A stretch of 9,265 bases of DNA from positions 1-9,265 of the forward strand of contig CAKSLR010000056.1 of the NCBI GenBank assembly GCA_934467435.1, in the 5' to 3' direction. Positions 1-5,928 of the stretch are shown one piece after another (the first letter of the stretch is position 1; every line of letters begins with the position of its first letter). The notes under the pieces are model-generated. The model was not told where the DNA came from, did no database searches, and saw only the letters and a program-made list of their open reading frames with translations. Made by a program: the position numbers and the translations under genes. This stretch comes from an uncultured Eubacteriales bacterium (GTDB taxonomy: Bacteria > Bacillota > Clostridia > Oscillospirales > CAG-272).

Positions 1-430
1 CAAACGGTGTGTAACCGCAGAAATTGTGCTTCAGAAGGCAGCCGTTCAGGTAGACGGTGGCATGGGTCGCCACCCCCTCAAAATAGAGGGTCAGGCGCCG
101 CCCGAGATCCTCTGCCGGAATGGTGAATTTTTTGCGATACCAGGCATTATCGTAGGGCAGAAAGCCGAGTGCGCAGTTACCGTGTTCGGTCGGAATGCCA
201 TCAATCACGTAATCGTGCGGCAAGGTCACCGCGTACCAGCGCTCCGACTTATGTTCCCGGTTATTGTCATAGGAATCTGCCTCCGCGTAATAGCCGGGCG
301 CCGCCGGCCCCATGTGATACCGTTCGGTTTTTGCCGATGTATAGGCAACGCCCTTGGTCTCGGGGAACGCCGGTTTGATATCGCCCCGATGGAACAACCA
401 TCCATCGTCAAACAGAATCTTTTCTCTCAT
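1..430 (-). CDS. Glycoside hydrolase family 2 protein (beta-galactosidase-like), N-terminal part
   Basis: This gene runs off the left edge; the first 143 residues are visible. They match the sugar-binding N-terminal domain of GH2 enzymes (beta-galactosidase, beta-glucuronidase, beta-mannosidase): an opening FDDGWLFHRGD, then TLPHDYVIDG, a WYRKKFTIP strand, YFEGVATHATVYLNG and a GYTPF ending. The catalytic barrel is outside the window, so the sugar specificity cannot be read. The ATG at 430 is preceded by AAGGAG seven bases upstream, and a near-consensus promoter sits about 50 bases further up. There is no signal peptide, so the enzyme is probably cytoplasmic and trims imported oligosaccharides. 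It follows the GH16 gene in the same direction and is likely part of the same sugar-use locus. The family call is firm; calling it a galactosidase is inference. Confidence 0.9.
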   Translation of the reverse strand, partial: MREKILFDDGWLFHRGDIKPAFPETKGVAYTSAKTERYHMGPAAPGYYAEADSYDNNREHKSERWYAVTLPHDYVIDGIPTEHGNCALGFLPYDNAWYRKKFTIPAEDLGRRLTLYFEGVATHATVYLNGCLLKHNFCGYTPF

Positions 431-478
431 GTCTCTCTCCTTATTTCAGCGCCGCAGCACATATGGGAAATCGACCTC

Positions 479-507
479 ATTTTACCACAGGGGGGGCTGA
501 TTGTCAA
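479..507 (-). promoter_or_regulatory. Sigma-A type promoter for the GH2 gene
   Basis: On the minus strand a perfect TTGACA (502-507) is followed 17 bases later by TAAAAT (479-484). The start codon of the GH2 gene is about 50 bases downstream. This indicates that the GH2 gene can be transcribed independently of the GH16 gene upstream. It is predicted from motif and spacing only. Confidence 0.7.
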
Positions 508-517
508 GGTAAACGAG

Positions 518-547
518 AAAAAAACCGAAAATGAGTAAAATTTCAGT
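518..547 (-). terminator. Weak intrinsic terminator candidate after the GH16 gene
   Basis: On the minus strand ACTGAAA (541-547) can pair with TTTCGGT (524-530), including one G-U pair. A run of T follows directly (518-523). The stem is only seven pairs and contains the GH16 stop codon, so it may terminate only partially. The separate promoter just downstream fits a transcript boundary here. Confidence 0.3.
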
Positions 548-1367
548 CGTGCGGCAAATCAAACACCCGTACGTAATCGCAGATGAATGCGTCATCCACC
601 GCGCCCGTTGCGGGAACTTTCCGGGGATTCTGGTAGCGGTACCCCACCACCTCTGTCGTCAGCAGAACAAACTGCGGCACATGGGAAACGGGACCGTAAG
701 AACGTGCCGTCTCTTTGCCATCGCAATAGAACACGTATTCCCGCTCGGTCCACAGCAGCCCGAAGGTGTGGAAGTCATCCCCCGCCGCAAACGGGTAATG
801 GATGCGTGCCGTCTCACGGAACTGGTTGCCGTAACCGCCGTGAATATTGCCCGATGTGATTTTGTCCGGTTCAAAGTATTCCATGATGTCGCTTTCCACC
901 CCGCTCCATGCCGGGTCATAGGTCATGCCGATGGAGGGCGACTGCAGCCAAAAAGCACTCCACATGATCCACGGTTCGCGCTGGAATTTACAGCGGCATT
1001 CATAGTACCCGTACCGATGCATAAAGTGCGGTTCCTTCACCTCACCGATCGGCCAGAACCCGGTTTGCTTCCAGGGGTTTTTCTGATCCCCGAGCGGCGC
1101 ATCAAACGAATTGGCGCCGGTCTGCAACTGCGGGGAAACATAAAGCCCGTCCTTCTCGGTGCGATGCAGTTCCACGCAACCGTTTTTCACAACCACGCCC
1201 GCATCGGTGTAAGCAGGATTGGGACGCCCCCAATAGCTCAGCCGAAAATCCCACTTGCTGCGATCCAGGGTGTCTCCGTCAAACTCATCCGACCAGATGA
1301 GTTTGTAGCTTTCCGCCGCGTCCGGCAGATACGTGGATACATGCCCTTCTACCTGATATTCTTTCAT
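543..1367 (-). CDS. Glycoside hydrolase family 16 protein, without signal peptide
   Basis: This 274-residue protein is a complete single-domain GH16 enzyme. GH16 members cut beta-1,3 or beta-1,4 linkages in glucans and galactans by a retaining mechanism. The N-terminus has the typical LIWSDEFDGDTLDRSKW (residues 23-39). The catalytic signature is ESDIMEYF, giving E158 as likely nucleophile, D160 as helper and E163 as acid/base; the usual form is E-I-D-I-x-E, so the serine at 159 is a mild departure. Further typical parts are RYGYYECRCKF (118-128), WSAFWLQ (136-142), the FHTFGLLWTEREYVFYCDG strand pair (199-217) and the closing CDYVRVFDLP. The start at 1367 follows directly on the TAA of the upstream dehydrogenase remnant. 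Its Shine-Dalgarno (GGGGG) lies inside that gene, so the two were translationally coupled. No signal peptide is present, which is unusual because most GH16 enzymes are secreted. The exact substrate cannot be told. Confidence 0.92.
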   Translation of the reverse strand: MKEYQVEGHVSTYLPDAAESYKLIWSDEFDGDTLDRSKWDFRLSYWGRPNPAYTDAGVVVKNGCVELHRTEKDGLYVSPQLQTGANSFDAPLGDQKNPWKQTGFWPIGEVKEPHFMHRYGYYECRCKFQREPWIMWSAFWLQSPSIGMTYDPAWSGVESDIMEYFEPDKITSGNIHGGYGNQFRETARIHYPFAAGDDFHTFGLLWTEREYVFYCDGKETARSYGPVSHVPQFVLLTTEVVGYRYQNPRKVPATGAVDDAFICDYVRVFDLPHD

Positions 1368-2045
1368 TTATTTTTCCCCCTTTGGTATAATGGGATACCG
1401 TTGAATCATGTTGCCGCCATCGACAACCAGTTCTGCGCCGGTTGTATTCTTGGAACCGTCATCGGCAAAGTACCAGACCGCGTTGGCAATATCCGAAAAA
1501 TCGGCAATATCCCCAAGCGGCGTGTAATTGGACGGTGCATTTTTGCAGTCATTGATGTTGTTTTCCCAGCGGTCGGTTTTGATCATACCGGGCAGCACGC
1601 AGTTCGAACGGATATGATACTTGCCGAGGTCCAGTGCGAGGGCACGGGAGAGCGACAGGACACCGCCTTTGGAAGCGGAATACGCAATGCGGTCGGGAAT
1701 GGCGCGGTAGGCGGTATTGGAATTGACGAAAACAATCGCCCCTTTTCCCTTCTCCCGTATCTGCACGGCGGCTGCCTGCGCCATGGCGTAATTAAAGACC
1801 ACATTCATCATAACCACATCCGAAAAGTCCGAGATCGGGTTGACAAAAATCTGCTGCCGGATGCCGAGGTTGGCGGCACACAGCACCAGCACGTCCAGCA
1901 GTCGCCCGCCCCGGCGGATCTCGTCAAACATCTCGGCAATCGCCGCTTCATTCACAACATGGTCAACAATCGGCGAAAAGCCGTAACCATGGCAGAAAAC
2001 GCCGAATTCCCGGGTCAGTGCATCCGCAGTTGCCGCTGCGGCTGG
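1368..2045 (-). pseudogene. Short-chain dehydrogenase/reductase lacking its N-terminal cofactor loop
   Basis: The reading frame is open from 2045 down to its TAA at 1368-1370. The first possible start is a GTG at 1955 (195 residues), but no Shine-Dalgarno precedes it. The core is a good classical SDR: VLCAANLG in place of NNAG, the active-site Asn in MMNVVFNYAM, catalytic Ser in FVNSNTAY, Tyr and Lys in YSASK with the usual 13- and 4-residue spacing, PGMIKTD, and TGAELVVDGG at the end. Upstream of the GTG the same frame still reads SDR-like sequence (ATADALTREFGVFCHGYGF), ending at a TGA at 2046-2048. The glycine-rich TGxxxGxG loop that binds NAD(P) is absent from all three frames as an intact motif. 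A protein without it should not bind cofactor. In intact form it would oxidise a sugar or polyol. I call it a 5'-disrupted gene. Confidence 0.75.
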
Positions 2046-2395
2046 TCAGGAAGAAGGATATGACGTCCAAGCAGTTGCCAGACCGGTACCGCAAGATGCT
2101 TGCCGAGGATATCCCACAGCGCCATATCCACCGCAGAGAGCGCACTCATCAGCACAGCGCCGCCGCGCCAGTAGGCATCCCGATAGATCGCATGCCAATG
2201 CCTCTTGATATCCAGCGGATTCTTACCGACCAGATATTCCCGGATGTGATCGACGGCGCCCAGCAGAGCTTGTTCCTGATACTCCAGTGTCGCTTCTCCG
2301 ACGCCGTCAATCCCCTCATCGGTATAGACCTTCACAAATGCCCAGTTGGTACGGAAGCAGTCCACAACAAAGATTTTGATATCGGTAACTTTCAT
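2015..2395 (-). pseudogene. Truncated mandelate racemase/galactonate dehydratase-like protein (enolase superfamily), N-terminal domain only
   Basis: Residues 1-110 are a clear enolase-superfamily N-terminal capping domain of the galactonate dehydratase type. They begin MKVTDIKIFVVDCF and include FVKVYTDEGIDGVGEATLE, YLVGKNPLDI, HAIYRDAYWRGGAVLMSALSAVDMALWDILGKH and PVWQLLG. Full members have about 380-400 residues, with a TIM barrel carrying the catalytic Lys and the Asp/Glu/Glu metal ligands. Here the protein switches after LLG to unrelated RHILLPDQPQ and stops at residue 126, so the whole barrel is missing and it cannot be active. The ATG at 2395 overlaps the stop of the upstream hydrolase gene (ATGA) and has GGGAGG seven bases before it, so the start is original and probably still translated. 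Its 3' end overlaps the remnant of the dehydrogenase in another frame. Confidence 0.82.
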
Positions 2396-3090
2396 ACGGC
2401 ATCCTCCCACGGGATCTCCCGGTAAATCTGCGGAATGACGCAGCGCGGGTAGGTAAACCCTCGCGGGTCGATTTCATCAAACATTCCGAAATGCAGCGGA
2501 ACTGCCACTCGTGGTGCAAGGGCTTCGGCGAATGCGGCGGCATCTGTCAGATTCATGTTGTTCCCCACCCCATTGATGGGGAGAAACAGAACATCCACCT
2601 GCGGCGCAACGAAACGTGCATCTGCAATCACATCGGTATTCCGCAGGGTATCGCCCGTGATATAAAACGTGTGTGCACCGTCGTCTACGATATAACCGAC
2701 TGCCGTCGGATCGGAGTGTGCAGCGCGAAGTGCTGTAATGACCAAGCCTCCCTCGCTCCAGACCGTATGCGGCGCCATTTCTACGTACTGATGTCCTCCG
2801 CCGAAGGTGCGCACCTTTTCCCAAGCCCGTTCCGGGGCAAGGACGGTAACAGGTGCCCGATCTTTGGCCAGATAGTGTGTCAACGTCTCAGGGTCAAGGT
2901 GGTCAAGGTGATCGTGCGTCAGGAGAATCAGATTCGGCTGATACACCAAAAAAGTCGGATCCACCGGCACGCGCCGGTAATTTTTCGGATTGATTTTCTC
3001 GACACTGGAAGAAAGATAGGGATCCACCATCACGCGGCAGTGCTCTGTTTCCATCAGAAGCCCCGCCTGCCCGAGCCATGTAATTTTCAC
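2392..3090 (-). CDS. Metallo-beta-lactamase-fold metal-dependent hydrolase (UlaG-like)
   Basis: This 232-residue protein is a complete member of the metallo-beta-lactamase superfamily, closest in look to the UlaG/L-ascorbate-6-phosphate lactonase-like group. The metal site is readable: THDHLDHLD gives H59, H61, D63 and H64; AAHSD gives H125; YITGDT gives D147; and VPLHFGMF gives H200. The GTG start at 3090 has AAAGGAA about seven bases upstream. It is the first gene of the leftward operon, and its TGA overlaps the ATG of the next gene by four bases. Beside a sugar-acid dehydratase remnant and a sugar dehydrogenase remnant, a lactone-opening role is plausible, but that is inference from context. 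Other members of this fold act on nucleotides or phosphoesters. Confidence 0.88.
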   Translation of the reverse strand: MKITWLGQAGLLMETEHCRVMVDPYLSSSVEKINPKNYRRVPVDPTFLVYQPNLILLTHDHLDHLDPETLTHYLAKDRAPVTVLAPERAWEKVRTFGGGHQYVEMAPHTVWSEGGLVITALRAAHSDPTAVGYIVDDGAHTFYITGDTLRNTDVIADARFVAPQVDVLFLPINGVGNNMNLTDAAAFAEALAPRVAVPLHFGMFDEIDPRGFTYPRCVIPQIYREIPWEDAV

Positions 3091-3128
3091 TTTTTTATTC
3101 CTTTACCTTTACTTTTTTTCATGGACAT

Positions 3129-3141
3129 GTTATGATATAAC
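3129..3141. promoter_or_regulatory. 13-bp inverted repeat at the predicted operon start site
   Basis: GTTAT GAT ATAAC is a perfect five-base inverted repeat around a three-base centre. It lies just downstream of the predicted -10 box of the leftward promoter, so it covers the first transcribed bases. This is a position where a repressor could act. AT-rich palindromes of this size also arise by chance. Confidence 0.3.
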
Positions 3142-3149
3142 CGTAATGT

Positions 3150-3179
3150 ATTCTAGCAGAATTTCCGAAAGAAAAGCAA
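3150..3179 (-). promoter_or_regulatory. Promoter of the leftward carbohydrate operon
   Basis: Reading the minus strand, TTGCTT (3174-3179) is followed after 18 bases by TAGAAT (3150-3155). A TG one base before the -10 box makes it an extended -10. The predicted start is near 3143, about 50 bases before the GTG of the hydrolase gene. The -35 box is weak, which fits a promoter that needs an activator. Confidence 0.6.
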
Positions 3180-3184
3180 GTCAT

Positions 3185-3215
3185 AATATTACTGAATTTT
3201 ATCAATATTTTACTG
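3185..3215 (-). promoter_or_regulatory. Candidate AraC-family binding site: direct repeats with ends 21 bp apart
   Basis: On the minus strand CAGTAAAATATT (3204-3215) and CAGTAATATT (3185-3194) form a direct repeat whose CAGTAA starts are exactly 21 bp apart, two helical turns. The proximal copy ends five bases upstream of the -35 box of the leftward promoter, at about -42 to -51. AraC-family activators commonly bind two direct half-sites about 21 bp apart next to the -35 box. The regulator gene starts 14 bases further on. The repeat is seen in the sequence; its recognition by that regulator is inferred. Confidence 0.5.
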
Positions 3216-3228
3216 CAAGGAAACAAAC

Positions 3229-4050
3229 ATGCACGAAAAAAAGAGCGATGGGCTGCCGCACATTTCCGCCGTGGGGCTTTTTGACAGCCGCCGCGCGTTC
3301 GGCAATCTGGAAAAAACCGTTCCCCACCCGATTCGGCAATATGAATTGGAATTTTTCTTTCGCGAAGGCGGCGCCACCTATATGGGCGGAAGGCGGTATT
3401 TCCTCCGCGGCGGTATGGCAGTATGCGGCAAGCCTGGCGGCGTCCGATACAGCGAACTGCCGTTTTCCTGCTACTATCTGCACATTGATCCGGGAGAGGG
3501 AGAGGCGTTTTCTCTGCTGGATGATCTGCCCGATGCCTTTGCCTGTGACACCGACCGGTGCATCGGCATGGTACAGAGCATCGAACATGCCTACCGCCTG
3601 CAAAGTTCCCCTGCGCGGCACCTGGAGACCATCGGGCTGCTGTTTTCCCTGATCTCCGCCCTGCACGAAGAGCAGCATGGGGGGCTGCCTGCCTCCGCTA
3701 CCCCGCGGGAAAAGGGACATGATGCCGTACAAAAGGCACTCTCATACATTGAGGAAACCTACACAAAAAAATGTACCCTTGCCGACATTGCCGCCGCCGC
3801 GAATTTCAGCCCCATTTATTTTCACACCCTGTTTACGAAAATCACAGGCAAGACCCCCGCTGCCTACGTCAATGAGCGCCGCTTGCGCGCGGCGAAAGAA
3901 ATGCTCCTGCTGACCGATGCGCCGATTGCCGAAGTGGGGGATGCCTGCGGTTTTACCTCATCTTCTTACTTCGCCATGACCTTTCACCGCTCATGCGGCT
4001 GCACTCCCACCGCTTACCGCAGACAGATGCGTCTGCCGGATAAAACGTGA
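3229..4050 (+). CDS. AraC-family transcriptional regulator
   Basis: This 273-residue protein has an N-terminal sensor region (about 1-150) of the AraC cupin-like type and a C-terminal double helix-turn-helix. In the first HTH, residues 182-206 read TLADIAAAANFSPIYFHTLFTKITG, followed by TPAAYVNERRLRAAKEMLL. In the second, 230-256, PIAEVGDACGFTSSSYFAMTFHRSCG is followed by TPTAYRR. Both match the AraC/XylS consensus. The ATG at 3229 is preceded by AAGGAA with six bases between. It is divergent from the operon of sugar-degradation genes, so it most likely activates that operon in response to a sugar or sugar acid; the ligand cannot be read. No clear terminator follows the stop, and the next promoter begins about 20 bases downstream. 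Confidence 0.93.
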   Translation: MHEKKSDGLPHISAVGLFDSRRAFGNLEKTVPHPIRQYELEFFFREGGATYMGGRRYFLRGGMAVCGKPGGVRYSELPFSCYYLHIDPGEGEAFSLLDDLPDAFACDTDRCIGMVQSIEHAYRLQSSPARHLETIGLLFSLISALHEEQHGGLPASATPREKGHDAVQKALSYIEETYTKKCTLADIAAAANFSPIYFHTLFTKITGKTPAAYVNERRLRAAKEMLLLTDAPIAEVGDACGFTSSSYFAMTFHRSCGCTPTAYRRQMRLPDKT

Positions 4051-4068
4051 GAAAATGCAAAAAAGCCC

Positions 4069-4097
4069 TTGACAAATCGAGAAGTTTATGTTAGAAT
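4069..4097 (+). promoter_or_regulatory. Strong sigma-A type promoter of the riboswitch-symporter unit
   Basis: A perfect TTGACA (4069-4074) is separated by 17 bases from TAGAAT (4092-4097). A TG one base before the -10 box adds an extended -10. Transcription would begin near 4104, about 90 bases before the first riboswitch aptamer. Confidence 0.85.
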
Positions 4098-4189
4098 GAA
4101 GTATCGAGTAGAAGAATATGCATTTTTGACATGCAATGTGCAAAATACAATACAAGAACACAAAAATATATTTTTCCTCGTTTGAAGTT

Positions 4190-4345
4190 TTTCGGGAAAG
4201 CAGCATAACGCTCGCCGAAGGAGTGACACTCTCAGGTGGTGAAAACCGGGACCGGAAGACCGATGAGGACTCTGGAGAAGCCCCATGCGGGTGCCGAAGG
4301 TGCAAGGCGTATGCCGAATCTCTCAGGCAAAAGGACAGAGCGAAA
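4190..4345 (+). promoter_or_regulatory. Tandem glycine riboswitch (gcvT type), two aptamers
   Basis: Two copies of the glycine aptamer core are visible. In the first, CGCCGAAGGAG (4213-4223) is followed by CTCTCAGG (4229-4236) and ACCGGGAC. In the second, GGAGAAGCC (4273-4281), GCCGAAGGTGCAA (4293-4305) and CTCTCAGGCAAAAGGAC (4320-4336) match the consensus almost base for base, and CTCTG/CAGAG can close its P1 stem. The first aptamer is compact: only seven bases lie between GCCGAAGG and CTCTCAGG, against 19 in the second. The riboswitch is followed by an intrinsic terminator and an amino acid symporter gene, so glycine level controls readthrough. Whether glycine turns the gene on or off cannot be settled by eye. 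In known cases, riboswitches before this transporter family often repress. Confidence 0.93.
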
Positions 4346-4362
4346 ACCGAACTGGAAAACAG

Positions 4363-4424
4363 GCGGGCTTTTTTCGTTTCCCTATCTCCGGGCAGCGAAA
4401 AAGTCCGCTTTTTATTTTTATTTT
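4363..4424 (+). terminator. Intrinsic terminator forming the riboswitch expression platform
   Basis: GCGGGC and a T-run (4363-4376) pair with the complementary stretch 4396-4408, giving about 13 pairs with one G-U and one bulged T. The loop is 19 bases, and a U-rich tail follows (4409-4424). The tail ends at the GGAGG ribosome site of the symporter gene. CGAAAA at 4341-4346, next to the last aptamer's P1 stem, can also pair with TTTTCG in the left arm (4371-4376), a possible alternative fold. Confidence 0.8.
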
Positions 4425-4438
4425 CGGAGGAAAATTTT

Positions 4439-5866
4439 ATGGAGACATTTCTTGCCAAACTCAACGAAGTGGTCGTCAGCATCGACAGTTTTCTTGCAGA
4501 CTATGTTCTGCTGATTCTGCTTGTCGGCTGCGGTATTTACTTTACCATCCGTACCCGCTTTGTGCAGGTACGCTGCTTTGGGGAGGGATGGCGCCGCTTT
4601 TTCGGAGAACTGAGCCTGAACGGAGAAAAAGCGGGCAAGAGCGGTATGAGTTCGTTTCAGGCACTTGCCACCGCCATTGCCGCGCAGGTTGGCACGGGTA
4701 ATATTGTCGGCGCCTGCGGCGCCATTATCATCGGCGGTCCCGGTGCTATCTTCTGGATGTGGGTGATTGCCTTTCTCGGTATGGCAACCATTTATGCCGA
4801 GGCGGTGCTGGCGCAAAAGACCCGCACGACCGATGCCTCGGGTGAAGTTGCAGGCGGACCGGCGTATTACATCCGCACGGCGTTCCGCGGCAGGTTCGGC
4901 AAAGCGCTTGCCGTATTTTTCTCGGTGGCTATCGTTTTTGCGCTGGGGTTCATGGGGGCAATGGTGCAATCCAATTCCATCAGCGGCGCCATGCAGAATG
5001 CTTTCGGTATTGCGCCGTGGGTCAGTGGCATAATTCTCGCCCTGATCACGGGGCTGATTTTCATCGGCGGCACACGGCGCATTGCCTCCTTTACGGAAAA
5101 GATCGTACCAATCATGGCAGTCGTCTACATTCTCGGTTCCCTGATCCTGCTTGGCTGCCGTGTGCGGGAGATCCCTGCCACCTTCGGGTTGATTTTCTCC
5201 TGCGCGTTTGCGCCGCAGGCGGCGTTTGGCGGAGCATTCGGCACGCTGATTGCCAAAGCCGTCACGCAGGGCGCCAAGCGCGGGCTGTTTTCCAATGAGG
5301 CAGGCATGGGTTCTACCCCCCATGCGCACGCAGTGGCAAAAGTCAAAGAACCGCACGAACAGGGCGTGGTCGCCATGATCGGCGTGTTCATTGACACTTT
5401 CATCATTCTGACAATGACGGCACTGGTGGTCATCTCCACCATGTATGCCGGAAAAGATCTGCGTGCCATCGGTTTAGACGGTCTTTACGCCGGGCAAAGC
5501 GCCACAATGGCACAAAGTGCCTTTTCTTCGGTATTCGGCAGCGGTATCGGCAACGCTTTTGTGGCAATCTGCCTCTTGTTCTTCGCCTTTTCCACCATCA
5601 TCGGCTGGAACTATTTCGGGCGTCTGAACATCACAGCACTCTTTGGCAATACCCGCCCGGTCAACCTGGCGTACAGCATCACAGCGGTCGGCTGTGTTTT
5701 CCTCGGCACGGTCTTTTACAGCGACCTGGTGTGGAATCTGCAGGATGTGTTTGATCTGCTGATGGTGTTGCCGAACGCCGTAGCACTGATCGCACTGGGC
5801 GGTATGGTGGCGGAGGAGGCGCGCCGGGCGCGCCGGGCAAAGGTAACGGCGGAACTCCCATCATAA
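4439..5866 (+). CDS. Alanine/glycine:cation symporter (AGCS family)
   Basis: This 475-residue integral membrane protein imports alanine and/or glycine with Na+ or H+ (AGCS family, TC 2.A.25). Family hallmarks are present: QALATAIAAQVGTGNIVG (residues 74-91), the GGPGAIFWMW helix, GGPAYYI (139-145), QSNSISGAM (177-185), and RGLFSNEAGMGSTPHAHA (281-298). About ten to eleven hydrophobic segments are seen, and the length is normal for the family. The ATG at 4439 has CGGAGG eight bases upstream. The frame stays open far upstream through the riboswitch, but that part is leader RNA. The gene is monocistronic, between the riboswitch terminator and a strong terminator. The glycine riboswitch supports glycine as substrate or signal. 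Confidence 0.96.
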   Translation: METFLAKLNEVVVSIDSFLADYVLLILLVGCGIYFTIRTRFVQVRCFGEGWRRFFGELSLNGEKAGKSGMSSFQALATAIAAQVGTGNIVGACGAIIIGGPGAIFWMWVIAFLGMATIYAEAVLAQKTRTTDASGEVAGGPAYYIRTAFRGRFGKALAVFFSVAIVFALGFMGAMVQSNSISGAMQNAFGIAPWVSGIILALITGLIFIGGTRRIASFTEKIVPIMAVVYILGSLILLGCRVREIPATFGLIFSCAFAPQAAFGGAFGTLIAKAVTQGAKRGLFSNEAGMGSTPHAHAVAKVKEPHEQGVVAMIGVFIDTFIILTMTALVVISTMYAGKDLRAIGLDGLYAGQSATMAQSAFSSVFGSGIGNAFVAICLLFFAFSTIIGWNYFGRLNITALFGNTRPVNLAYSITAVGCVFLGTVFYSDLVWNLQDVFDLLMVLPNAVALIALGGMVAEEARRARRAKVTAELPS

Positions 5867-5883
5867 CGTCTCTTCCCCCCAGC

Positions 5884-5923
5884 AAAAACCGCGGAACGCA
5901 AGACGGCGTTCCGCGGTTTTTTT
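5884..5923. terminator. Bidirectional intrinsic terminator
   Basis: CCGCGGAACGC (5889-5899) and GCGTTCCGCGG (5906-5916) form a perfect 11-bp stem around a six-base loop. It is extended by A5 on the left and T7 on the right. It ends the symporter transcript on the plus strand. Because of the flanking A-run it also works on the minus strand, where the PAP2 gene stops at 5929. Confidence 0.92.
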
Positions 5924-5928
5924 ATAAT

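Noticed and set aside
533..544. GAGTAAAATTTC, similar to the AraC-type half-site at 3204-3215
   Set aside because: It is a single copy in an AT-rich stretch overlapping the GH16 stop, with no partner 21 bp away.
2004..2014. GAATTCCCGGG, resembling a cloning polylinker (EcoRI-SmaI)
   Set aside because: It reads in frame as SDR-like sequence (TREFG) with no other vector sequence around it, so it is probably a chance occurrence.
2015..2048. Programmed -1 frameshift fusing the enolase domain to the SDR
   Set aside because: The frames overlap in the right sense, but there is no slippery heptamer, and the product would still lack both the barrel and the cofactor loop.
531..2063. 510-codon open frame on the plus strand opposite the GH16 and SDR genes
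   Set aside because: It is antisense to two recognisable protein families, has no protein-like motifs or ribosome site, and arises from the codon bias of the real genes.
3162..3189. Possible plus-strand promoter for the AraC gene (TTTCCG, 16 bases, TAATAT)
   Set aside because: Both boxes are poor and the region is AT-rich; another start in the same gap is equally possible.
4136..4438. In-frame 101-codon extension upstream of the symporter ATG
   Set aside because: The stretch is the riboswitch and terminator RNA. The ATG at 4439 has the strong ribosome site and the family's normal N-terminus.
4418..5356. 312-codon open frame on the minus strand
   Set aside because: It mirrors the symporter gene, and its sequence is low in hydrophobic order and rich in His, Arg and Gly typical of antisense translation.
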